Source of the DNA: Rickettsiales bacterium
Lineage (GTDB): Bacteria > Pseudomonadota > Alphaproteobacteria > Rickettsiales > UBA1997
Assembly: GCA_947455845.1 (NCBI GenBank)
Contig: CANGQE010000045.1
Coordinates: forward strand, 1 to 8,378
Length of the DNA: 8,378 nt
Reading direction: 5' to 3'
Part shown: in pieces, positions 1 through 5,245 of the stretch
How positions within the stretch are numbered: position 1 is the stretch's first letter
How the letters are laid out: the number at the start of each line of letters is the position of its first letter
Notes under the pieces: model-generated
What the model was told of the DNA's origin: nothing
Databases searched by the model: none
What the model saw: the letters and a program-made list of their open reading frames with translations, nothing else
Position numbers and translations under genes: made by a program

Positions 1-49
1 AACCTTGCCAAGGTTGATGTCGAGGGTTCGAGCCCCTTCGCCCGCTCCA
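1..49 (+). tRNA. tRNA-Gly(GCC), 3' part only
   Basis: This is the 3' portion of a glycine tRNA cut by the left edge. The anticodon stem AACC/GGTT (1-4 with 12-15) encloses the 7-base loop TTGCCAA, giving anticodon GCC at 7-9. The T arm follows: stem GAGGG (22-26), loop TTCGAGC (27-33), stem CCCTT (34-38). The 3' acceptor strand CGCCCGC is at 39-45, the discriminator T at 46 and an encoded CCA at 47-49. The acceptor implies a 5' end GCGGGCG, which fits bacterial tRNA-Gly. The D arm and 5' acceptor strand are missing. Confidence 0.93.
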
Positions 50-90
50 AACTCCGTTTCAAAAATTTCTTTCAGAAATTTTTGGTTTGG
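47..90 (+). terminator. hairpin directly behind tRNA-Gly, probable terminator or processing signal
   Basis: A perfect 11-bp AT-rich stem (60-70 with 74-84, loop TTC) is enclosed by an outer 6-bp stem CCAAAC/GTTTGG (47-52 with 85-90). The outer stem uses the CCA end of the tRNA. A pyrimidine-rich tract follows at 102-140 (T and C runs broken by two G). The position suggests a transcript end for the tRNA, but the T run is not immediately behind the stem, so a role in 3' processing is equally possible. No gene is visible from 50 to 338. Confidence 0.45.
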
Positions 91-177
91 ATTTGGATTA
101 ATTTTTTGTTTTTCCCCCTTCCTGTTTTTTTCCCCTTTTTAGTACGACACCTACACATCTTTCTTACACAGACAACA

Positions 178-261
178 GATCCTGAAACAAGTTCAGGATG
201 ACGGAGTCTTGGGAGAGACCTTCCCTCACTCTCGCTGTCATCCTGAACTTGTTTCAGGATC
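178..261. repeat. paired inverted copies of a 25-bp palindromic repeat
   Basis: Two perfect 25-bp copies face each other: 178-202 and, reverse-complemented, 237-261, with a 34-bp spacer. Each copy is itself palindromic (CCTGAA, ACAAG, TTCAGG) and is bounded by GATC on one side and GGATGAC on the other. The pair could fold into one long hairpin. A second compound copy of the same design lies at 2412-2490. Conserved flanks extend beyond the 25-mer: GACGGAGTCTT on the inner side, and GGATCTATT followed by a CACA-like end on the outer side. The unit is therefore larger than the core. It does not encode a protein. Confidence 0.9.
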
Positions 262-282
262 TATTTTCACATTACAAATTAC

Positions 283-320
283 AAAAAAAAGCGCCCCCAA
301 TTTCTTGGAGACGCTTTTTT
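283..320 (-). terminator. rho-independent terminator for the Ser/Thr/Pro-rich gene
   Basis: A 10-bp stem (291-300 with 305-314) includes two G-T wobbles on the minus strand. Its loop is TTTC on the plus strand, which reads as a GAAA tetraloop on the minus strand. The stem is flanked by an A run (283-290) and a T run (315-320). Read on the minus strand it is a GC-rich stem with a stable tetraloop followed by eight U, 19 bp beyond the stop codon at 339. The flanks are symmetric, so it could also stop plus-strand transcripts. Confidence 0.8.
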
Positions 321-338
321 ATTTAGTGCGCTTAATTA

Positions 339-653
339 TTACGCAAGTTCTTTACCACTATTCTTAATCTCAGTAGTAGTTCTTCCTGTAGTTACATGAG
401 TGACCTCATCAGAATTCACTCTAACAGATGGGTTAGGAGATTGGGAGGATGGTGAATAAGTTGGACTTGAAGTAGGTGTAACATTTGTACCCCTAGAACT
501 AGAAGGTACGTTTGATCTGCTATGCGGTCCAGTATTACCTCTAACAACAGTATCATCTGCTGTAGTATCGTGAGTTAGTGCAACTATAGAGTATGGCATA
601 TTTCTATTAGTTTCTGTAGGAACCGGTTTAGGAGCTGAAGTTGGAATTGTCAT
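339..653 (-). CDS. small Ser/Thr/Pro-rich hypothetical protein
   Basis: This is a 104-residue protein of no family I recognise. The sequence is almost entirely Ser, Thr, Pro, Asn and Val, with a run of SPTYSPSSQSPNPS-type residues near 61-75. It has no Cys or Trp and no hydrophobic segment long enough for a membrane helix or signal peptide, so it is probably disordered. The ATG at 653 is the first in frame. No clear Shine-Dalgarno precedes it, as for other genes here. It begins 43 bp behind the stop of queH on the same strand, so read-through from queH is possible. A convincing terminator right after the stop supports a real transcribed unit. A secreted or surface role is only a guess; a spurious ORF is the main alternative. 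Confidence 0.55.
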   Translation of the reverse strand: MTIPTSAPKPVPTETNRNMPYSIVALTHDTTADDTVVRGNTGPHSRSNVPSSSRGTNVTPTSSPTYSPSSQSPNPSVRVNSDEVTHVTTGRTTTEIKNSGKELA

Positions 654-696
654 AATTTAGTTATTTTTAGTTATTAAATTTTTTAAGCCTTAATAA

Positions 697-1386
697 TTAA
701 CCTATATTTTCTGAAGATTTTTTTTGCACCAAGTTTTTATCAATCACCACTTCGCGATAAAATTCTTCACCAATTTTAATTTCTTCACGACCATTTTGCA
801 CTCGCCAGTCGTTGCTGTCACGTAAGCTAAAAATGCAGCCGCAATATTCTTGTTTGTAGAATTCTTCGCGCTTGGCGATTTCGTACATTCTTGCAGCCCC
901 GCCCTCTTTACGCCAATTGTAAGTCCAGTAGGTAACGCCTTCGTAATTATTGGCAGCGCGTATTCCGCAATCATTGATTTGCTCCATGTTTTTCCAACGC
1001 GAAATTCCCAGTGAGCTAGTGATTATTTTAAAATTATTTTCCGCCGCGTAAAGCGCAGTGCGCTCGAAACGCATGTCGAAACATTTAGTGCAGCGCACTC
1101 CGCGTTCAGGTTCGCGCTCTAAACCTTTAGCCCGTGAAAACCAATTTTGCACATCGTAATCAGCATCAACAAAAGGAATTCCCAGCTTTTCCGCAAAACG
1201 AATATTTTCTTCTTTGCGAATTAAATATTCTTTTTTGGGATGAATATTGGGATTGTAGAAAAAAATCGTCAGATCAATTTTCGACTCAATCATGCGCTCC
1301 ATCAAATCTCCAGCACAAGGCGCGCAGCAGCTGTGCATGAGGACGCGATTGTCGGTAGCTTCAGGGGGAAGTTGGAGGAGAGACAT
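697..1386 (-). CDS. queH: epoxyqueuosine reductase QueH
   Basis: QueH (formerly DUF208) carries out the last step of queuosine biosynthesis, reducing epoxyqueuosine to queuosine in the wobble position of GUN-anticodon tRNAs. It is the iron-sulfur, non-cobalamin alternative to QueG. Numbered from the ATG at 1386 (229 residues), the family cysteines are all present: HSCCAPC (C20, C21, C24), RCTKC (C99, C102) and YCGC (C182, C184). The family segments FFYNPNIHP (42-50), the SSLGISRWKN block and the DCGIRAANNYEG block are also there. I prefer this start to the in-frame ATG at 1443: the 19 residues between them are encoded by the inverted repeat in front of the gene, and the family normally starts shortly before the first Cys motif. 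It is transcribed away from mutM. Function is secure by family; the start is likely but not proven. Confidence 0.93.
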   Translation of the reverse strand: MSLLQLPPEATDNRVLMHSCCAPCAGDLMERMIESKIDLTIFFYNPNIHPKKEYLIRKEENIRFAEKLGIPFVDADYDVQNWFSRAKGLEREPERGVRCTKCFDMRFERTALYAAENNFKIITSSLGISRWKNMEQINDCGIRAANNYEGVTYWTYNWRKEGGAARMYEIAKREEFYKQEYCGCIFSLRDSNDWRVQNGREEIKIGEEFYREVVIDKNLVQKKSSENIG

Positions 1387-1391
1387 AAAAA

Positions 1392-1535
1392 AATTTAGAA
1401 TTAAGAATTTAGAATTTAGAGTTGGGTTTTGAGTCTGGAACAAATCTTACCCCCATCGTCATCCTGAACTTGTTTCAGGATGGCGGAGTCTGTGATACAA
1501 CCCAACTCTAAATTCTTAATTCTTAATTCTAAATT
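1392..1535. repeat. mirror-image 37-bp arms with heptad repeats in the queH/mutM divergent spacer
   Basis: Positions 1392-1428 and 1499-1535 are inverted copies of 37 bp with a single mismatch, separated by 70 bp that contain one 25-bp palindromic repeat. Each arm contains four tandem 7-bp units of the form TWAATTC (for example 1509-1515, 1516-1522, 1523-1529 and 1530-1536) plus an AACCCAACTC end facing the centre. The arms stop 5 bp before both the queH ATG (1386) and the mutM ATG (1541). Both genes therefore have essentially the same leader. The region must hold both promoters, or the mRNA starts. I cannot pick a convincing -35/-10 pair. Confidence 0.85.
1458..1482 (-). repeat. single copy of the 25-bp palindromic repeat
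   Basis: One copy of the CCTGAA/TTCAGG repeat in inverted orientation sits at the centre of the queH/mutM spacer. Its last base differs from the other copies (GGATG instead of GGATC). It is followed by GCGGAGTCT, close to the GACGGAGTCT flank seen next to other copies. Its location between the two mirror arms makes the whole spacer a nested symmetric structure. Confidence 0.9.
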
Positions 1536-1540
1536 CAAAA

Positions 1541-2398
1541 ATGCCCGAACTTCCAGAAGTAGAAACCGTTCGCCGCGGCCTAGTAACTTTAAGCGGCAAG
1601 AAAATTAATCAAATTTTTCGCTCAGATAAAAAAATGCGAATTGGCTCGACCCTTGATTTACAAGGATTGAACGGCGCTAAAGTTTTGGAAGTAACAAGGC
1701 GAGCACGTTATTTGATTATTAGTTTTGACAATGGCCAAAGCCTGATTGTGCATTTGGGGATGAGTGGGAAGATTACGCTTGGGGATGATTTTAAGAAGTT
1801 GAAGCATGATCATTTTGCTTGTGAATTGAGTGCACGACAGATCCTGAAACAAGTTCAGGATGACGGCGCAGGGAGTCCGCAATGGCTAATCTTCAACGAC
1901 CCCCGCCGTTTTGGCTTCATCGACCTCATCGAAACCAAAAACCTCAAAACTCACAAGATGCTTTCAAAACTCGGGCCCGAGCCATTGTCCGACGAATTTA
2001 ATTTTGCCGATCTAAAATCAAAATTAAGCGGCAAAAAAATGAACATCAAAACCGCAATGATGGATAATGAAATTGTGGTTGGGGTGGGGAATATTTACAT
2101 TAACGAATCATTGTTTGACTCAGCAATTTCCCCGCTGCGAGACTCTTCATCACTCAAAGATTCCGAACTTAAAAAACTAATTTCTTCAATTAAAAAAATT
2201 ATTCAAAATGCCATTGATTTGGGCGGCTCGTCAATTTCTGACTACGTTGATGCCAAAGGTGATTTAGGAAATTTTCAAAACAACTTTAAGGTTTACGGAC
2301 GCAATGAGGAAAATTGTTTGCTTTGTAAAAAGAATTTAATCAGAAAGATAAAACAAAACGGCCGCTCGAGCTTTTATTGCGAGCAATGCCAGAAGTGA
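1541..2398 (+). CDS. mutM: formamidopyrimidine-DNA glycosylase (Fpg/MutM)
   Basis: This is a bifunctional DNA glycosylase/AP lyase that removes 8-oxoguanine and ring-opened purines in base-excision repair. The start MPELPEVETVRRGL supplies the catalytic N-terminal Pro2 and Glu3. The HLGMSGKI block (71-78), the DPRRFG block (120-125), the helix-two-turn-helix GVGNIYINESLF (181-192) and a C-terminal zinc finger (C259, C262, C280, C283, with R275 in GRSSFYC) complete the family. The length of 285 exceeds the roughly 270 usual for the family. About 14 extra residues lie between HDH (89-91) and DPRRFG, where a 25-bp palindromic repeat is read in frame as ILKQVQDD (101-108). The Lys of the usual RRAKYL motif (K57 in E. 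coli) is Arg56 here. The reading frame is intact, so the protein is probably functional. There is no clear Shine-Dalgarno before the ATG. Confidence 0.96.
   Translation: MPELPEVETVRRGLVTLSGKKINQIFRSDKKMRIGSTLDLQGLNGAKVLEVTRRARYLIISFDNGQSLIVHLGMSGKITLGDDFKKLKHDHFACELSARQILKQVQDDGAGSPQWLIFNDPRRFGFIDLIETKNLKTHKMLSKLGPEPLSDEFNFADLKSKLSGKKMNIKTAMMDNEIVVGVGNIYINESLFDSAISPLRDSSSLKDSELKKLISSIKKIIQNAIDLGGSSISDYVDAKGDLGNFQNNFKVYGRNEENCLLCKKNLIRKIKQNGRSSFYCEQCQK
1840..1864 (+). repeat. 25-bp palindromic repeat inserted in frame inside mutM
   Basis: This is a perfect copy of the repeat found at 178-202 and 2412-2436, here within the mutM reading frame and contributing residues 101-108. Its left flank (ACAGATCCTG) matches that of the copy at 178, and its right flank (GACGGCG then GGGAGTCC) is a degraded form of the usual GACGGAGTC. 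The translated segment falls where other Fpg proteins have a short turn, which indicates insertion into a tolerant loop. Confidence 0.93.
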
Positions 2399-2411
2399 TT
2401 TGGTTGCGATA

Positions 2412-2490
2412 GATCCTGAAACAAGTTCAGGATGACGTTAAAGGGGAGATTTCCCCAAAGACTCCGTCATCCTGAACTTGTTTCAGGATC
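2412..2490. repeat. second paired 25-bp palindromic repeat, between mutM and the lipoprotein gene
   Basis: Perfect copies at 2412-2436 and (inverted) 2466-2490 enclose a 29-bp spacer that itself contains a GGGGA/TCCCC mini-hairpin. The AAAGACTCC next to the right copy matches, inverted, the GGAGTCTT next to the left copy of the pair at 178-261. The outer flank GGATCTATTCCCACA also matches that pair. The hairpin begins 13 bp after the mutM stop and may act as a transcript end or RNA-stability structure, but it has no T run. Confidence 0.9.
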
Positions 2491-2527
2491 TATTCCCACA
2501 CTCAGATTAACAAACAACCATTCCAAC

Positions 2528-2941
2528 ATGAAAAAATTCCTCACATTAATCTCCTTGTCACTTCTGCTTTTTAGCTGCGCCGAAATAGAAATTCCTGCCA
2601 AGCCAACCATCAGCAAACCCGAACAACTACGAGCTTCCGAAGACTTCGTCCAAGGCAGCGAAGACATTCCACTTCTAGTTGGAATGGAAAAAATCTCCGA
2701 AGACAGCCTAGGATTTGACTCCAATTCCGGCAGCATCATGTCTTCGAGCTACGCCACTAAAATTGACTTAGAAAAAGTAAGAAACTTCTACCAAAAAACT
2801 CTACCTCACATGGGCTGGAGAGTATCTAAAAGCGACCTAGAAAAATTAAAATTCCGCCGCGACAAAGAAAAACTAGAAATCGAATTTGTTAACCAAGATG
2901 GCAAAGATGTAGTGCGGTTTTTTATCTCGTCAGCATTGTAA
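2528..2941 (+). CDS. small putative lipoprotein
   Basis: This 137-residue protein has a lipoprotein signal peptide: MKK, a hydrophobic core, then the lipobox-like LFSC with Cys17 as the predicted lipidated residue. It would be anchored to a membrane on the periplasmic side. Residues 20-60 are polar and probably linker. The C-terminal half (about 60-137) is compact and includes a segment FYQKTLPHMGWR (residues 87-98), followed by charged strands ending in VVRFFISSAL. I do not recognise a named family with confidence. The ATG at 2528 is chosen because the signal peptide starts exactly there. An in-frame ATG at 2432 would add 32 residues translated from the palindromic repeat pair. It is isolated from mutM by that repeat pair and converges on the gene ending at 3203. 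Confidence 0.85.
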   Translation: MKKFLTLISLSLLLFSCAEIEIPAKPTISKPEQLRASEDFVQGSEDIPLLVGMEKISEDSLGFDSNSGSIMSSSYATKIDLEKVRNFYQKTLPHMGWRVSKSDLEKLKFRRDKEKLEIEFVNQDGKDVVRFFISSAL

Positions 2942-2955
2942 TTTCGAGATAAAAA
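2919..2955 (+). terminator. hairpin spanning the lipoprotein stop codon
   Basis: An 11-bp perfect stem (2919-2929 with 2945-2955) encloses the last codons and the TAA at 2939. There is no T run behind it, so it may be an mRNA 3'-end stabiliser rather than a classical terminator. A stronger hairpin follows at 3014. Confidence 0.35.
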
Positions 2956-3013
2956 CGCGTGATTTTGATGTAGCCTTAAGCCTTGTAAATACTATCCTAA
3001 TCAACATATTCTC

Positions 3014-3040
3014 CAATTTTCCACACTGTGTGGAAAATTG
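3014..3040. terminator. 12-bp perfect hairpin in the convergent region
   Basis: The arms CAATTTTCCACA (3014-3025) and TGTGGAAAATTG (3029-3040) pair perfectly around CTG. On the plus strand it is followed by AGTTTTCT, a weak T tract. It is placed 73 bp after the lipoprotein stop and 163 bp past the end of the convergent gene, so it could serve as terminator for either side. Confidence 0.45.
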
Positions 3041-3124
3041 AGTTTTCTCACCTTCATTATTGCGGAGTCCACCTCGTCACAAATTAATATCCAAAGCTAT
3101 TAAAAACTTTTTTATTCTCGCTGC

Positions 3125-3217
3125 GGGTCAGGTTTTGTAACCCCGACCCTACGTTTGCATCAAACCTAAAAAATTTGCTTTGATGTAAACATGTGGACGG
3201 AGTTATAAACTCCGTCC
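3125..3217. repeat. cluster of three hairpins, the last covering the stop codon of the Ulp1-like gene
   Basis: There are three stem-loops in a row. The first is 3125-3149 (GGGTC/GACCC and GGTT/AACC with an internal mismatch). The second is 3153-3164 with 3179-3190 (12 bp, one G-T wobble). The third is 3195-3204 with 3208-3217 (10-bp perfect stem, 3-base loop). The first and third resemble each other (GG.C.G....T.TAAC.CCG.CC on one strand), suggesting two copies of one small palindrome family around the middle hairpin. The third includes the TAA at 3203-3205, so it would form at the 3' end of that mRNA. Just inside the gene, 3214-3237 is a 12-bp tandem duplication (GTCCAGCGCGAG, then GTCCAGCGCGAC). 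Confidence 0.7.
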
Positions 3218-4939
3218 AGCGCGAGGTCCAGCGCGACTTCTTCTCTCTTCTTCAGCTATCTCCGCTAAAATAGCGGATTTTTTGACACCTTCCTCAAGAT
3301 ATTTTTTTGCACTAAGTTTACCTTGATCAAACTCAGCACTTTGCATTTTGCTCAGTTTATCCACCACCTCATCTGGAACAAAGGTCAATCTTAAACCCAC
3401 TGCCTTCCCACCTTCGCGTCCGGAATAAATTCCACAAGCCTTGCATTCTTTCTGAAAAAGAGCCGAGAATTTTTTAGCATCAGCAGAAGAAATATTTTCG
3501 ATTAAACCAATTTCACTTATCTCAGCTTTTGATTTATATTTTCCAGTCTCACTATTAACCTCATTAGAGACACCACCCCTAACCTTGACTTGCTTAATCA
3601 ACTCCAGAACATTCTTCTTCTCAAAGCCGGTATCAGCAGAAATTTTTTCAATTATTTTAATAAAAGTTTCTTGGATTTTTTCTGGGCTCACGCTGCCGTT
3701 ATCATTTTTATAATCCCTAATTCCATCCACAACTTTAAACTTGCTGGCACGATTGGATACACCACTATCCGCCATTCTGCGCCACACATTTTCTTTACTA
3801 TCTTTAGCCAAAGTTTCAACCAATCTAGCCTTAACTTCCTCTGACGGAATTTTTACCTCTGCTACGCCATTCGTAAGTGGAACAGGTTCCCCAATATCCC
3901 ATTTTACCGGTAAGATCATTGCGCTAGAAGATGTGGTAGCAGCAGTATTATCTTGTCTTCTTGTCTGATAAAAATCGTTCCACCTTCTAAAAACCTCGTA
4001 GTGATTTTCTCGCAGATGATCTCCACATCCAAAATCTTTTTCCTTTAACCGACTCCAAACCTGATTACTGTCAATCAAACCCAAAACACCTTCGGAGCTA
4101 TAAGCACCGCATGAATTACCATCTCTTTGAGGTGCTACGATTTTAGGAATATTGGTATATCTAATACTTTGCATCTCTCGTAATCCGAACGTAGCCGCAA
4201 ATGCTTCTGCAAAACATTGGGAAATTGTTTTTAGACTAGGGTTATTATCGGTAGTTTTAATGGATCCATAGGGATCATAAGCCTTGGCACCAAGGGCGAA
4301 TAAGTCATCACCCGACTTTTTAAAAATCATTTCACCGATATTCCAATGCGCCGCCCCGCCAAGATTGTAAGCAAATAAAATTTTTAGAGGAAAAATATCT
4401 ACTTCACTATTCATTACAACTTTTTGCAATTTTTGAAATTCCGGCACAAGAACTCCGTGCAAGATATCTGTAGGAAAATGTCTTGCCGAATTAGAAAAGG
4501 CAGCAAGAACCATAACTGCCTGACCATCTTTATCTCTAACAAAATCATCTGAGGTTAATCCTTGTAGTAATAAATCAGCCGATTTTATATCTTCATCCGC
4601 TATGTCCCTTTCACAATCTTGATTAAGAGGCGGCATCAAAGTCGAGTCTTTTACCAAAATACAAGATTGCTCTATCCTTGCCCGAGACACGCCATTTGGC
4701 AACTCCTCAACATAAGGAATATTAAGATATTTATAATTTTTATCACGAACCCCAACTTCAACAACCCGATTAATTGCCGAGTCTAGATAAAATCGACTGC
4801 GCTGATCAACAATACTCCAAAATTCCACAGGTACGGCGGAAGCTAGATAATGATTTGTTGCAACTGGCGGACTCTTAGAAGGATGCGCCTCTCTTGAAAC
4901 GACAACTTTCCTTTTTGGATTAAAAAAATTTTTAAGCAT
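3203..4939 (-). CDS. C48/Ulp1-like cysteine protease, putative host-directed effector
   Basis: This 578-residue protein has a papain-fold Ulp1/C48-type active-site pattern. The residues are H198-W199 (GGAAHWN), D222 in KAYDPYGS, Q271, and C277 in QRDGNSCGAYS. The Gln-to-Cys spacing of six residues and the Cys-Gly pair match SUMO/ubiquitin-like proteases of the Ulp1/SENP group. Known bacterial members are mostly effectors that remove ubiquitin or ubiquitin-like proteins in host cells. There is no signal peptide or membrane segment, so export would need a dedicated secretion system (inference). A Thr/Ser/Ala-rich linker (about 328-340) leads to a C-terminal module (about 353-570) homologous to the end of the OTU-like protein encoded at 5828. 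Its hallmarks are a C-x2-C pair (C499, C502), CGIYSGREGGK and VGLRLTF. The tail RAGPRAGRSL is basic and arises from a 12-bp duplication. No Shine-Dalgarno is obvious before the ATG at 4939. The catalytic family is likely; the substrate is unknown. Confidence 0.85.
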   Translation of the reverse strand: MLKNFFNPKRKVVVSREAHPSKSPPVATNHYLASAVPVEFWSIVDQRSRFYLDSAINRVVEVGVRDKNYKYLNIPYVEELPNGVSRARIEQSCILVKDSTLMPPLNQDCERDIADEDIKSADLLLQGLTSDDFVRDKDGQAVMVLAAFSNSARHFPTDILHGVLVPEFQKLQKVVMNSEVDIFPLKILFAYNLGGAAHWNIGEMIFKKSGDDLFALGAKAYDPYGSIKTTDNNPSLKTISQCFAEAFAATFGLREMQSIRYTNIPKIVAPQRDGNSCGAYSSEGVLGLIDSNQVWSRLKEKDFGCGDHLRENHYEVFRRWNDFYQTRRQDNTAATTSSSAMILPVKWDIGEPVPLTNGVAEVKIPSEEVKARLVETLAKDSKENVWRRMADSGVSNRASKFKVVDGIRDYKNDNGSVSPEKIQETFIKIIEKISADTGFEKKNVLELIKQVKVRGGVSNEVNSETGKYKSKAEISEIGLIENISSADAKKFSALFQKECKACGIYSGREGGKAVGLRLTFVPDEVVDKLSKMQSAEFDQGKLSAKKYLEEGVKKSAILAEIAEEERRSRAGPRAGRSL

Positions 4940-4982
4940 TTTTTAAATTTTAATTCAATAATACAATCGTGAAGAGGATGTC

Positions 4983-5149
4983 TATACCAATTTTTAAATC
5001 ACCCTTCCGCCGCCTTCGGCGTCTCCCTCCCTCTTTTTCAAAGAGGGCTTTCTGCGCGTTGATAGCCCTCTTTGAAAAAGAGGGTGGATGACTGCGCTAG
5101 CAGTCAGACGGGTGATTTAAAAGTTCAAGTTTGACGTAGATTTGGTATA
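4983..5149. mobile_element. 167-bp nested palindrome, MITE-like
   Basis: From outside in, the ends TATACCAA (4983-4990) and TTGGTATA (5142-5149) are inverted. A 13-bp stem pairs 4992-5004 with 5110-5122 (ending ATCACCC/GGGTGAT). A 21-bp perfect stem pairs 5029-5049 with 5064-5084. Two side hairpins branch off: CGCC/GGCG (5011-5021) and GACTGC/GCAGTC (5090-5105). An extra 19 bp (5123-5141) in the right arm breaks the symmetry. There is no ORF. It fills most of the 306-bp gap between the gene starting at 4939 and the one ending at 5246. The terminal inverted repeats and non-coding design suggest a non-autonomous mobile element. I see no clear target-site duplication, so a large structured repeat is the alternative. 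Confidence 0.6.
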
Positions 5150-5245
5150 TACCCGTTTTTTTAATACTATTACTACACTCCACATTGTCCACTTTCAAAC
5201 TCGTGACACATGTAGAAGTGCCGTTAACACCTATCTAAATCCCTA

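Noticed and set aside
1134..1340. A plus-strand ORF of 68 codons inside queH, and similar antisense frames in mutM (1658-1882) and in the two effector genes
   Set aside because: They run against well-supported genes, show no domain or signal, and the one in mutM includes translated repeat sequence.
1387..1443. A longer QueH starting at the ATG at 1443
   Set aside because: The extra residues come from the heptad inverted repeat, and QueH proteins usually start close to the first Cys motif.
178..2490. A CRISPR-like array made of the 25-bp repeats
   Set aside because: Copies are irregularly spaced, lie in both orientations, one is inside a gene, and there are no cas genes; they are dispersed palindromic elements.
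2432..2527. An N-terminal extension of the lipoprotein starting at the ATG at 2432
   Set aside because: Those 32 residues are translated from the palindromic repeat pair, while a perfect lipoprotein signal peptide begins at 2528.
3203..4939. YopJ-family acetyltransferase instead of a Ulp1-like protease
   Set aside because: YopJ enzymes also use a His-acid-Cys triad, but the Gln six residues before Cys and the Cys-Gly pair fit Ulp1/C48 better. A structure prediction would settle it.
4940..4980. A promoter for the Ulp1-like gene (TATTAT/TAAAAT boxes on the minus strand)
   Set aside because: The stretch is so AT-rich that several -10-like hexamers occur, and none has a convincing -35 at proper spacing.
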